The notes under the pieces were generated by a model that saw only the letters and a list, made by a program, of their open reading frames with translations, was not told where the DNA came from and did not search any database. A DNA stretch of 63,218 bases from a bacterium (GTDB lineage: Bacteria; Vulcanimicrobiota; Vulcanimicrobiia; Vulcanimicrobiales; SCRA01): assembly GCA_004298675.1 (NCBI GenBank), contig SCRI01000034.1, positions 1 through 63,218 on the forward strand. The letters are read 5' to 3'. The position numbers and the translations under genes are program-made. Positions 29,674-38,392 of the stretch are shown piece after piece (position 1 is the stretch's first letter; every line of letters begins with the position of its first letter).

Positions 29674-30492
29674 TTACTCGTAGATCGGGCGCATGGTTTC
29701 AGCAGGCAGGCCCTGCGGTGAGGAATCCTCCAGCTGCAGGAACCTTCCGGTCACCACCAGCGTCACATAAGCGCCCCACAAACCTTCCACAATGGCGGCG
29801 GCGATCTGCGCGAGCGCGGCCGTCCACGGCTGGTGAGCCACAACGCCGTCGAGCGCGCTGCCGCCTAGGAAGAGCAGCCCGCCCACCAACGCCAGCGGAA
29901 TCACCATGACCACCGTCTCGCGCGCCCGCTTGCGCGCCAACGTCACGCTGCGCACGAAACCGTCGAGGGCCCGGCGCCCACCCACCACGATCGCCGGCAC
30001 GGTATAGATGGTGAAGAACCAGAACACCAACGCCACGGCGATGACGGCAGCACGCAACGCCGCCGAGGGATGGGTGACGATCGCCCGGCGCGCCGGCTCG
30101 CTGGGCACAGCCGCCGCAAAAACGAGATAGGTGGCCACGGCCACGAGCGTGCCAACCCCTACGATCAAGAACCACAACGTGGCCAGCGCCCACCAGCGCC
30201 GCGCGCCGGCACGGACGCCGTCGGCAAGCGTGGCCAGATCGACACGCCACGCCGCGGCGCTCATGCCAAATGCCGCGGCGGTGAGGTAGTTGCCGCCCAC
30301 GAAGTAGATCACCAGCCAGAGCGCTACGAATGCCAGCACGAGCGCCGCACGCGAGAGATCGTGCTCCGGCTGACGCGCAAGCGCGGCGCTGAGGGCGATC
30401 AGCAGACCGAGCCCCTGCAGCAGCAGCGCCGGCACAGCCAGGATCGGATTCTCCCGGTAGAGCCGCCAGCTGCGGCCAAACAGCTCTCTCAC
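29674..30492 (-). CDS. Multi-pass membrane protein of unknown function, paralogue B
   Basis: A 272-residue protein from the GTG at 30492: VRELFGRSWRLYRENPILAVPALLLQGLG, then about six hydrophobic segments and a C-terminal TLVVTGRFLQLEDSS. It shares the SWxLxxxNPxLAxP opening, the ATLADGVRAG motif and the terminal pattern with its neighbour. The frame is open upstream but overlaps the HAD gene. The GTG overlaps the HAD stop (GTGA), so both genes are co-translated. No function is assigned. Confidence 0.72.
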   Translation of the reverse strand: MRELFGRSWRLYRENPILAVPALLLQGLGLLIALSAALARQPEHDLSRAALVLAFVALWLVIYFVGGNYLTAAAFGMSAAAWRVDLATLADGVRAGARRWWALATLWFLIVGVGTLVAVATYLVFAAAVPSEPARRAIVTHPSAALRAAVIAVALVFWFFTIYTVPAIVVGGRRALDGFVRSVTLARKRARETVVMVIPLALVGGLLFLGGSALDGVVAHQPWTAALAQIAAAIVEGLWGAYVTLVVTGRFLQLEDSSPQGLPAETMRPIYE

Positions 30493-31202
30493 GCCGGCCA
30501 CCGCGCCAACTCCGCGTCCAGCGCCGCGATTTCCCCGATCACCGCGTCCGGGCTCGGCCGCCCCTGCGGCAACGGCTCGCCGCGCACGTTGACCCAGATC
30601 GTACGCAAGCCGGCTTCGATGGCACCCACGATGTCGCGGTCGTAGCGGTCGCCCACCATCACCGTCTGAGCGGGAGTCGTGCCGATGCGCTCGCAGGCGT
30701 GCAGGAAGACGCGCGGATCGGGCTTGACCATCCCCACTTCGTCGGCGATCAAGATGGCGTCGAAATACGGCTCGATCTCGAGCAGCGCGATCTTCTCGCG
30801 ATGCGTCTCGGAGAACCCATTGGTCAAGAGCGCCAGCCGGTAGCTCGCGCGCCAACGCTCCAGTTGCTCGTCCACGTTGGGAAACAGCGCCAGGTTGCCC
30901 CGGCGCGACGCATTGTAGAGATCGGCGGCGCGCCGCGGCGCGGCGTGGTCGGTGATGCCGAGGTCCGCGAGCGCCGCGGCCCACATGCGCTCGCGCAGGC
31001 TGACGGTGCTCTTGCCGAGCTCCGCGGGCGTGAGGCGCTGCCAGAAGCCGTCGGCTTCACGAATGTAGGCATCTTTGAGCGCTTCGGGGTCTACGCTGTG
31101 CTCCAACGCAAGCGCGCGCGCCGCCTCCAGTGCGGCGGCATGGTACGAACGGGTGTCATCGCAGAGGGTGTCATCGAGATCGAAGACCAGGCCGCGGATC
31201 AT
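30489..31202 (-). CDS. HAD-superfamily hydrolase (YjjG/NANP-type)
   Basis: A 237-residue phosphatase of the haloacid dehalogenase superfamily. Motif I is FDLDDTLCDD (residues 7-16), motif II LALLTNGFSE, motif III the Lys in GMVKPDPRVF, and motif IV VMVGDRYDRDIVGA. The cap is an all-helical C1 type, as in pyrimidine nucleotidase YjjG and N-acylneuraminate-9-phosphatase; substrates in this group are small phosphates or nucleotides. It overlaps the downstream membrane gene by 4 nt. Confidence 0.9.
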   Translation of the reverse strand: MIRGLVFDLDDTLCDDTRSYHAAALEAARALALEHSVDPEALKDAYIREADGFWQRLTPAELGKSTVSLRERMWAAALADLGITDHAAPRRAADLYNASRRGNLALFPNVDEQLERWRASYRLALLTNGFSETHREKIALLEIEPYFDAILIADEVGMVKPDPRVFLHACERIGTTPAQTVMVGDRYDRDIVGAIEAGLRTIWVNVRGEPLPQGRPSPDAVIGEIAALDAELARWPA

Positions 31203-31253
31203 CCTCCCGGTATATCGCTTGCGCGCTCGGCACTCCTCCGTACGTGCAGCGCG

Positions 31254-32372
31254 TCAGGAGGAGCGGCGCGCGAAACGCAGCGTGGCCGCCACGATCAGCA
31301 GCGTACCCAACCCGAGCATGCCGGCCACCGAGGGCCAGAGCACGCCGGCGCCGGCGCCGCGCAGGATGATGCCGCGCAGGATTTCCAGGAAGAACGTCAG
31401 CGGAATGGCATAGCCCAGCCACTGCATCACTACCGGCATCAGCTCGCGCTCGAAGAAGAACCCGGAGAGCAGAATCGAGGGCATCGTCACGGCAAACGTC
31501 ATGAGCATCGCCTGCACCTGCGTGCGCGCGATGCTGGAGATGAGCAGCCCCAGGCCCAACGCCGCCGCCATGAAGCCCAACCCCAGCAGCAGCAGTTGAG
31601 CCAAACTGCCCGCGATTGGCACGCCGAAGATCCAGCGCATCGCGGCGAGCGCCAAGAGAAAATCGACGAATCCAATCACCACGTACGGCACGATCTTGCC
31701 CAGGATCAGCGCCCCCGCGCCGATGGGCGTCACCAGCACTTGATCGAGCGTCCCGCGCTCGCGCTCGCCCACGATCGAAAGCGCCATGAGAAAGACCGTG
31801 ATCAACTGCATGATCACGCCGATCAGTCCGGGCACGAGGAAGTTTGCGCTACGCAGGCTGGGGTTGAAGAGCATCCGCGGGCGCACTTCCACGAGCGGCG
31901 GCGGGCCGGGACCGCGCTGCTCGCGCGCAAGCTGCGCTCCGATGGCGGTGGCGGCGGCGTAGGCCTGCTGGGCGATGGTGGAATCGGAGCCGTCGATCAG
32001 CACCTGGATGCGCACGGGCTCTCCGGCGCGCACGTCCGCCGTGGCGTTGGGGGGGATGTCGAAGGCGGCACGGACGTGCCCGGCGACGACCAACTGCTCG
32101 AGCTGGGCTCGCGACGTTGCCACGTAGCGCAGATCGAACTGCTGCGAAGCGCGCAAGGCATCGAGAGTGCGCACGGCCACCACGCCGCGATCTTCGTCTA
32201 GATAGGCGGAGGCGACGTGCAGCACTTTGGTATTGATGGCGTAGCCGAAGATCAGCATCTGCGCCACCGGCAGCGCTAGCGCGAGAATCAAGGTGAGCGG
32301 ATCCCGCGAGACGTGGATCACCTCTTTGTAGAGGATCGCCGCGAAGCCGCGCACGCCGAAGGCCTCGATCAT
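31254..32372 (-). CDS. ABC-2 type exporter permease (YbhR/YhhJ-like)
   Basis: A 372-residue ABC-2 permease: an N-terminal membrane helix (LILALALPVAQMLIFGYAI), a periplasmic domain of about 150 residues, and five C-terminal helices. These include SIVGERERGTLDQVLVTPIG (the ABC-2 signature) and MPSILLSGFFFERELMP. It is the last gene of a three-gene cassette with an ATPase and a HlyD-type periplasmic/lipoprotein adaptor. Related systems export drugs or lipophilic compounds. Its start overlaps the ATPase stop by 4 nt. Confidence 0.9.
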   Translation of the reverse strand: MIEAFGVRGFAAILYKEVIHVSRDPLTLILALALPVAQMLIFGYAINTKVLHVASAYLDEDRGVVAVRTLDALRASQQFDLRYVATSRAQLEQLVVAGHVRAAFDIPPNATADVRAGEPVRIQVLIDGSDSTIAQQAYAAATAIGAQLAREQRGPGPPPLVEVRPRMLFNPSLRSANFLVPGLIGVIMQLITVFLMALSIVGERERGTLDQVLVTPIGAGALILGKIVPYVVIGFVDFLLALAAMRWIFGVPIAGSLAQLLLLGLGFMAAALGLGLLISSIARTQVQAMLMTFAVTMPSILLSGFFFERELMPVVMQWLGYAIPLTFFLEILRGIILRGAGAGVLWPSVAGMLGLGTLLIVAATLRFARRSS

Positions 32373-33310
32373 CGGCTGCCGTGCCCCCGCGTGAGCGTGA
32401 GAAAGATATCCTCGAGCGACGGCGTGATATGCTCGACCGCGCCGATCTGCGTGGCCGCGGCGAGATCCGCGCGCATACGGCCGGGGTCGACGCCGGCGTC
32501 GACCAAGACATGCAGTTGGCGGCCGAAGATCGTCACGTCGCGCACGTAGCCCAGACGGCGCGCGGCGGCGTACGCGGGCATGATCTCCTCCGCCGCCACG
32601 CTGTAACGTGCCGCATCCGGGGGATCCACGCCGGGCAGGCGGCGCAGCTCCTCTTCAGTCCCGGCGGCGATCAGCTCGCCGTCGTAGATGTACGCCAGAC
32701 GCGAGCAGCGCTCGGCTTCGTCCATGTAGTGCGTGGTCACGAAGAGCGTGACGCCGCGCTCCGCCAGCGTGAAGAGCAGGTTCCAGAGATCGCGCCGCGC
32801 TACCGGATCGATACCGGCCGTGGGCTCGTCCAGAAAGATCACCGCCGGCTCGTGGAGCAGCGCGCAGGCCAGCGCCAGGCGCTGCTTCCAGCCGCCCGAG
32901 AGCGTGGCGGCGCGCGCCCGCGCGAAGTGCCCGATGCCCACCAGCTCCACGGTCTCGCGCTTGCGCTCGCGCCGCCGCTGCGGCGTCAAACCGTAGGCGC
33001 GGCCGTAAAACTCCAGGTTCTCCTCCACCGTCAAGTCGCCGTAGAGTGAGAACGACTGCGACATGTACCCGATGGCGTGGCGCACGCTGGCGATCTGTCG
33101 CACCACGTCGAAGCCCAGCACGCTGGCGCGTCCGCCGGTCGGGCGCACCAAGCCGCAGAGCATCTTGATGGTCGTGCTCTTGCCGCTGCCGTTGGGGCCG
33201 AGGAAACCGAAGATCTCGCCGCGCGCCACCCGTAGATCGAGGGCGCGCACCACGGTCTTCTCACCGTAGCGTTTGCTCAATCCCTCGATCGCGATGGCGT
33301 CGGTGCTCAC
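32369..33310 (-). CDS. ABC transporter ATP-binding protein of the exporter
   Basis: A 313-residue ATPase. Walker A is FLGPNGSGKSTTIKML (about residues 36-51), the ABC signature is ATLSGGWKQRLALACAL (tryptophan instead of the common glutamine-linker residue), Walker B is VIFLDEPTAGIDP, and the H-loop is LFVTTHYMDEAERC. The roughly 90-residue C-terminal extension contains GVDPPDAARYSV, typical of the YbhF/DrrA group. It is overlapped on both sides by the adaptor and permease genes, so all three are translationally coupled. Confidence 0.94.
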   Translation of the reverse strand: MSTDAIAIEGLSKRYGEKTVVRALDLRVARGEIFGFLGPNGSGKSTTIKMLCGLVRPTGGRASVLGFDVVRQIASVRHAIGYMSQSFSLYGDLTVEENLEFYGRAYGLTPQRRRERKRETVELVGIGHFARARAATLSGGWKQRLALACALLHEPAVIFLDEPTAGIDPVARRDLWNLLFTLAERGVTLFVTTHYMDEAERCSRLAYIYDGELIAAGTEEELRRLPGVDPPDAARYSVAAEEIMPAYAAARRLGYVRDVTIFGRQLHVLVDAGVDPGRMRADLAAATQIGAVEHITPSLEDIFLTLTRGHGSR

Positions 33311-34467
33311 GGCACGGCGACCTCAGCGGTCGTCCCGCCGCGCAGCAAATGTCGCGAATCGTGCACGCGCACTTTCACGCCGAAGGTGAGATTGGCGCGA
33401 TCCTCCGCGGTCTGCACGTTTTGCGGCGTGAACTGCGCCTGCTGGTCGATCTGCTCCACGACGCCCTGAAAAACTTGACCACCCAAACCCTCGGCGCGCA
33501 CGTCGACCTTCGCGCCGACGCGTAACGCGGCCAGCTCCCGCTGCGGCACGTAGATGCGAACGAACGGGTTTCCGGACTCGTCGACCGTGGCTACCCCCAT
33601 GCCCGCCCCTACGAGATCGCCGGCGTGGAGATCGAGCGCCGAGATCACGCCCTCCGCCGGCGCGCGCACGACCGTCTCATCCAAGCGCTGGCGTGCCGCC
33701 GCCACCGATCCGCGGGCCATCTCCACCGCCGCGCGCGCCTGCGCGATCTCCTCGGGCCGCGCGCCTTCCTGCAGCGTGCGCAACTGCGCGCGCGCGGCAC
33801 GATAGGATTCAAGCGCCGCGGCGGTTCCGCGCGGTACGTTGACCGCGCGGTCGTCGTCGAGTGCCACGCGCGCCGCCGCCAGACGCGCACGAGCGGCCGC
33901 AAGCGCGGCACCTGCGCTGCTCAGCGCCGCCGCCGAGGCGTCGCGAGCCTGCGCCGAGATCGCGCCGTGCGCATAGAGCTCGCGCTGGCGCGCATCGTCG
34001 CGCGAGCGCTGCTCGTACAGCGAGCGCGACCCGGCGACGTCGGCACTGGCCTCGTGCACACGCACCTGGTCGGTCGCGATCGCATGCAGCCCGGAACGCT
34101 GCGTCTTCTCGTAGAGCGCCTGCGCCTGCGCGGCTTGCGCCGCGGCGTGCTGCACGTCGCTGGGACGGGAACCGTTGCGCAGCTGCGCGAGCGCCGCTTG
34201 TGCCTGCGCCAGCCGCCCTTGCGCCGTCAGCAGATCCGCGCGCTGTGCGGTAGCGTCGAAACGCACGATGACGTCGCCGCGCTGCACGAGGTCGCCGTCG
34301 GCCACGGCCACCGCGGTAACGCGCCCGCCCACGGTGCTTCCAACCGTCGCCGAGACGCTCTGCAGCGTCCCGCTGTAGGTGTGGCTGGAGGTGCTCGCGC
34401 AACCCGCCAGCACAGCCAGCGCCGCGGCTCCCGCCAGCCTTCGAGCCCCGCGCACGAGAGCGCCCAT
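33307..34467 (-). CDS. HlyD-family membrane fusion lipoprotein of the exporter
   Basis: A 386-residue protein from the ATG at 34467. The N-terminal signal ends in a lipobox (AVLAGCAS, Cys at about residue 24). The first half of the biotinyl-lipoyl domain (GTLQSVSATVGSTVGGRVTAVAVADGDLVQRGDVIVRFD) is followed by a long alanine-rich coiled coil (about residues 85-270). The second lipoyl half and beta-barrel (VVRAPAEGVISALDLHAGDLV) close it. It links the ABC-2 pump to the cell envelope. It starts 3 bp after the GH38 stop, suggesting one transcript from 36956. Confidence 0.92.
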   Translation of the reverse strand: MGALVRGARRLAGAAALAVLAGCASTSSHTYSGTLQSVSATVGSTVGGRVTAVAVADGDLVQRGDVIVRFDATAQRADLLTAQGRLAQAQAALAQLRNGSRPSDVQHAAAQAAQAQALYEKTQRSGLHAIATDQVRVHEASADVAGSRSLYEQRSRDDARQRELYAHGAISAQARDASAAALSSAGAALAAARARLAAARVALDDDRAVNVPRGTAAALESYRAARAQLRTLQEGARPEEIAQARAAVEMARGSVAAARQRLDETVVRAPAEGVISALDLHAGDLVGAGMGVATVDESGNPFVRIYVPQRELAALRVGAKVDVRAEGLGGQVFQGVVEQIDQQAQFTPQNVQTAEDRANLTFGVKVRVHDSRHLLRGGTTAEVAVP

Positions 34468-34469
34468 GC

Positions 34470-36956
34470 TCAGATATTCTTGATGGGGAAACGGATGCGT
34501 ACGGAGACTAAACCATGCGCACATAACGGTATCCGCATCACTCGATCCTCCAGCTTCAACTCGCCGTTTTCGATAGAACGTTCCTCGGCATCCACCAGCT
34601 CCGCACCCAGCGGTCGCGTCGCCACTTCGAGCGGCACCGCGCCCTCCACGCCATCGCATTCGCGCAACCGCACGATCACGCCCTTGCAGTCGTCGGCGAG
34701 CTTGATCGCGGCGATCAACACGTTGGCGGCCTCGCACTTGACCAGATGCGGACGGCGGGGCTCGGCGAACTCACGCCAGGCCCGCTCCAACTCACCGGGC
34801 GCGACCCCGCCGTGCGGGACCAGCGCGTACTCCAGCACGTGCTCGCCCAGATCGGCAGCGGGATCGGGCCAGGTGGTGCCGCGCAGCAGCGAGAGGCCCA
34901 CCTCAACGCCCCCGTCTGCGCCCGGCGCGATACTCCAGCCGTAGCGATCGGTGCTGAAGACCGCACAGCCCGCCGTGGAACAGAAGCGCTGGCCGGGCGC
35001 TTCGAATTTTGCTCGCTCCGCTTCGGTGGCGGGGCGCACGGGGCGCTCCAGTACGCCGTGCGGCTGGCCGAAGAGCGCGCGCTCGTCGTTCTGCGTGAAG
35101 CTGTGCTCGACCCGTAGGATCGTGCGCCGTTCGTGCCACGCGATACGCATACCCACGCGCAGCCACGACTCCCCAGGCGCGAGCCGCAGGTGCTGCACGA
35201 TCTCCGATTCACCCAACATACGGCGCACCACCACGCCGTCGCGCGTAGCCTCCACCTCGGCCGGGCCCAGCTTCAGCGGCCGGCTCCGATAGCCGGCATC
35301 CAGATTCCACGCTTCCCAGCGCTTGGGCCGGTCCACGAAGGCGCGCAGCACGTTGGCCCGGCGCACGAAGTTGCATCCCCCCGACTCTAGCGTCACCACC
35401 TGACCCTCGTCGTCGACGCGCGCGCGCACCAAGCCGTTGTCCAGCAGCCAGGTCTCACCGTCGCGCTGCGGCGCGGAGATCTCGATGCCACGCGAGGGCA
35501 AGCCGCGCCCGCCACGCGGGAGCACGGCGTCGCAGCGCATCAGCGCAGCCTGAAGGTGTTTGCGCGCGAGGGCGTAGCCTTCGAAGGCCTCGTCCGTCGC
35601 CGCTCCGATCGTCGTGCCCGCCAACAGATCGTGGGACTGATTGGTCAGCAGAATCCGCCACGCGATGTCCAGGTCCTTACGGTTCTCGCGCAGCATCGAC
35701 TGCGCCACACGGAAGGAGGCACACCACGCGGTCTGCTCTTCGGCCTCGCCGATCGCGAACTCCAGCGCCGCGTTCTCCGCCTTCAGCAATGCGTTGGAGG
35801 TGTAGGTTCCGCGGTGGTACTCCAGATAGAGCTCACCGCGATACGCCGGCAGACGCGCGCCGTCGCACGCCGCCGCGTCCGCGAACCAGGCCGCCGCGCC
35901 GGACCACGGCAGTCCCGCCTCGCGCACGTGCGCCAGCGTACCGCGCGTGGGCCCGCCCCCGCCGTCGCCGTAGCCCACCAGCAGCGGCGTCTCGTCGACG
36001 CGTGCCTCGGCCACTCGGCCGGGAGTTGGTGCGCCTTCGTAAGACGCGCCCAGCACCGCCAGCACGCGCGAACCGTCCGAGCTCTCCCACCACCAGCGCG
36101 TGTGCGGAAAACGCGTGCGCTCGTTCCAGCGCAGCTTGGTGGTGTAAAAATACGGCACGCCGGCGTGGTGCAGCAGCAGCGGCAGCGTGGAAGGGAAGCC
36201 AAAGCTGTCCGGGAGCCAGCAGACCTCCGCCTCCGTACCTAGGACCTCGCGCGCGTAACGCCGTCCGAGCACGAGCTGCCGCAGCAGTGACTCCCCACTA
36301 GCCGCGTGGCAATCCGCCTCCACCCACATGGCGGCGACGCTGGCGTCGATTCGCTGCGCCTGCGCCAACGTGCGCACGCGCGCGGAGAGCTCGGCGTCAT
36401 CCTGCTCCAGCCACGCGTAGAGCTGCGGCTGCGACTGCGCGTAGACGTAGGCCTCATCGCTCTCGAGATAACGGGTCTGATTGGCGAGCGTGCGCGCAAA
36501 CTTGCGCCGCGCCTGCGCCGTCGTCCAGAGCCAGGCCGCGTCGATGTGGGCATGCCCAATCGCAGCCGGAGCCGTCAGCCGCGCACCGCCGGTGCCATCC
36601 TCTCCGCTTGCGATGATCACGCGTCCGTGCAGCGGGACGGCGCGTTCGCGCGACATCAAGCGCCAGCGCAGCCCCGGCCCCGCGGGCAGACCGCTGCCCG
36701 GCAGTCCGCGACGTTCGACTTCAAGGGTGAGCTCGCTGGCGCTCTCGCTCTCTTGCAGCGAGACCGCACGATGTTCGCGATCGAATGCGCCGCGCAGCTC
36801 GCCGTCTTGACGCAGCAACGCACCGTTGGGCCAGCGATAGAGCAGGATCGCGCCGCGCGGCACGCGCTCGAGGCGGGCGCGCAGCAATGCGATCTCCTCG
36901 CCACCCTCTCGCGTAAACGTAATCTTCACGTAGCCGCCATTCGCAAAGGCCCCCAC
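34470..36956 (-). CDS. Glycoside hydrolase family 38 alpha-mannosidase
   Basis: An 828-residue enzyme. The zinc site begins with GHAHIDAAWLW (residues 134-144), and CWLPDSFGFP has the probable nucleophile Asp250; TNQSHDLLAGTTIG follows in the catalytic domain. The C-terminal half is the beta-sandwich typical of GH38 (LRVEHSFTQNDERALFGQPHGVLER). No signal peptide is visible, so it probably acts in the cytoplasm on mannosyl oligosaccharides. GTG start at 36956. It is divergent from the MATE gene and lies directly upstream of the exporter cassette. Confidence 0.93.
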   Translation of the reverse strand: MGAFANGGYVKITFTREGGEEIALLRARLERVPRGAILLYRWPNGALLRQDGELRGAFDREHRAVSLQESESASELTLEVERRGLPGSGLPAGPGLRWRLMSRERAVPLHGRVIIASGEDGTGGARLTAPAAIGHAHIDAAWLWTTAQARRKFARTLANQTRYLESDEAYVYAQSQPQLYAWLEQDDAELSARVRTLAQAQRIDASVAAMWVEADCHAASGESLLRQLVLGRRYAREVLGTEAEVCWLPDSFGFPSTLPLLLHHAGVPYFYTTKLRWNERTRFPHTRWWWESSDGSRVLAVLGASYEGAPTPGRVAEARVDETPLLVGYGDGGGGPTRGTLAHVREAGLPWSGAAAWFADAAACDGARLPAYRGELYLEYHRGTYTSNALLKAENAALEFAIGEAEEQTAWCASFRVAQSMLRENRKDLDIAWRILLTNQSHDLLAGTTIGAATDEAFEGYALARKHLQAALMRCDAVLPRGGRGLPSRGIEISAPQRDGETWLLDNGLVRARVDDEGQVVTLESGGCNFVRRANVLRAFVDRPKRWEAWNLDAGYRSRPLKLGPAEVEATRDGVVVRRMLGESEIVQHLRLAPGESWLRVGMRIAWHERRTILRVEHSFTQNDERALFGQPHGVLERPVRPATEAERAKFEAPGQRFCSTAGCAVFSTDRYGWSIAPGADGGVEVGLSLLRGTTWPDPAADLGEHVLEYALVPHGGVAPGELERAWREFAEPRRPHLVKCEAANVLIAAIKLADDCKGVIVRLRECDGVEGAVPLEVATRPLGAELVDAEERSIENGELKLEDRVMRIPLCAHGLVSVRIRFPIKNI

Positions 36957-36973
36957 GCACCCTGCTCGAAGCG

Positions 36974-38389
36974 GTGGAGGTGCGACCTCGTGACGACGTC
37001 ATCGATCATCGCGATCTGCGTGCCGTGGTGGGGCGCCTCGTCGTCCCGCAGATCGTCTCGCTGCTTGCCGATCAGCTGCTAGGCGTCGCCGATACGATCG
37101 CGGTTGGAGCGCTCGGCCGCGAGCCGCTCGCCGCCCTCAGCGCTGCCACGGCGATCTTCGCCGTCATGGTGGCGCTGGTATACGGCATGCGCTCCGGTCT
37201 CTCGATCCTCGGAGCGCAGTATATCGGCGCACGCGACTACTCCGGATTCGGCCGCGTGGTCCGGGCCTCGGCGGTGGCGCCGTTCGCCCTGGCAATCGTC
37301 TTCGCCGTCGCAACCGCCGTGAGCGGCGAAGCCATGCTGCACGCGCTGATCGGCCCGCTGCCGGTGCTCCATCAAGGCGCGCTCTATTTGACGCTGCGCG
37401 CTTTCACGCTCTTCTTCATCGCCTACGAAATCGTGACGCTGTCCGCGCTGGGCGCCGCCGGCGACGCCAAGCCCACGGTGCACGTGCTGGTGATGATCAA
37501 TGCCGTGCATCTGCCGTTGTTAGCAGTACTGGCCCTGGGCATCGGGACGCACCATCCCTACGGTATCGTCGGCGCGGGCGTCTCATCGCTCTTGGCAGAG
37601 TGCGCCGGCTTCGTCTACTGCGTGCTGCTCGTCAAGCGCCGCGCCGACTTGAAGATTCTCGAACGGCTCGATATCGACTGGAAGCTGGCCCGGCAAAGTG
37701 TGGTGCTGGCGCTGCCCGAAGTGGTCTTCCTTGCCGCCATGCTGACACCGGACTTGGTGATGGTGGGGCTGGTGGCTCCGCTGGGTGTGGCAGCGGTGGC
37801 GGCACTGCGCGCGATCAACGTGGTGGCTGAGCTCAGCTTCGCGCTCCCCGGCCCCTTTGGCTACGCCGTGCAGACGGTGATCGGTCAGCGCCTGGGCGCC
37901 CGCGACCCGCAGGGAGCGCGCTGGTTTCACGCGCGCTCGCTGCATCTGGGCACGCTCGCCTGTTTGATCGGTGGGGGCGTGCTCGCGGCCTTGGCTTGGC
38001 CCATCGCCTTCGCGCTGACGCTGCAGCCGGAGCTGGCGGCGCTTGCCGCCGGGCCGATGGCGCTCTACATGCTGACCATGCCGCTGAAAGGCCACGCCAT
38101 CATCGGCATTGCAGCCATTCGTGCCGCGGGCGACACACGTTTCTCGATGCTCGTGGGAACGATCACGGGCCTGGTGGTGCTGCCGCTGGCCTGGCTCTTC
38201 ATCCACGTGACCGGGCTGGGGCTCTTCGGCGTTCCGCTAGCGTGGATCTGCGGCTGGGGCATGCGCGTGGCCGTGACGGCGGTGAAGCTCCGTCTCGACC
38301 CCTGGTGGGAGCGCGCGCCGCTGACGACTCCGCTCGCGCCGGTCCCTATCCTCGAAGGCGAGCGCAGCATCGAAGCCGGCTACAAGTAG
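36974..38389 (+). CDS. MATE-family multidrug/cation antiporter
   Basis: A 471-residue transporter with about 12 membrane helices in two similar halves. VVPQIVSLLADQLLGVADTIAVGALGREPLAALSAATAIF (about residues 22-61) is the conserved first MATE segment. The second half repeats this pattern around LALPEVVFLAAMLTPDLVMVGLVAPLG. It is expected to exchange Na+ or H+ for drugs or organic cations. The start is taken as the GTG at 36974; this lies inside the region between two divergent genes and is not certain. Its 3' end is 3 bp from the uvrB stop (convergent). Confidence 0.88.
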   Translation: MEVRPRDDVIDHRDLRAVVGRLVVPQIVSLLADQLLGVADTIAVGALGREPLAALSAATAIFAVMVALVYGMRSGLSILGAQYIGARDYSGFGRVVRASAVAPFALAIVFAVATAVSGEAMLHALIGPLPVLHQGALYLTLRAFTLFFIAYEIVTLSALGAAGDAKPTVHVLVMINAVHLPLLAVLALGIGTHHPYGIVGAGVSSLLAECAGFVYCVLLVKRRADLKILERLDIDWKLARQSVVLALPEVVFLAAMLTPDLVMVGLVAPLGVAAVAALRAINVVAELSFALPGPFGYAVQTVIGQRLGARDPQGARWFHARSLHLGTLACLIGGGVLAALAWPIAFALTLQPELAALAAGPMALYMLTMPLKGHAIIGIAAIRAAGDTRFSMLVGTITGLVVLPLAWLFIHVTGLGLFGVPLAWICGWGMRVAVTAVKLRLDPWWERAPLTTPLAPVPILEGERSIEAGYK

Positions 38390-38392
38390 CCG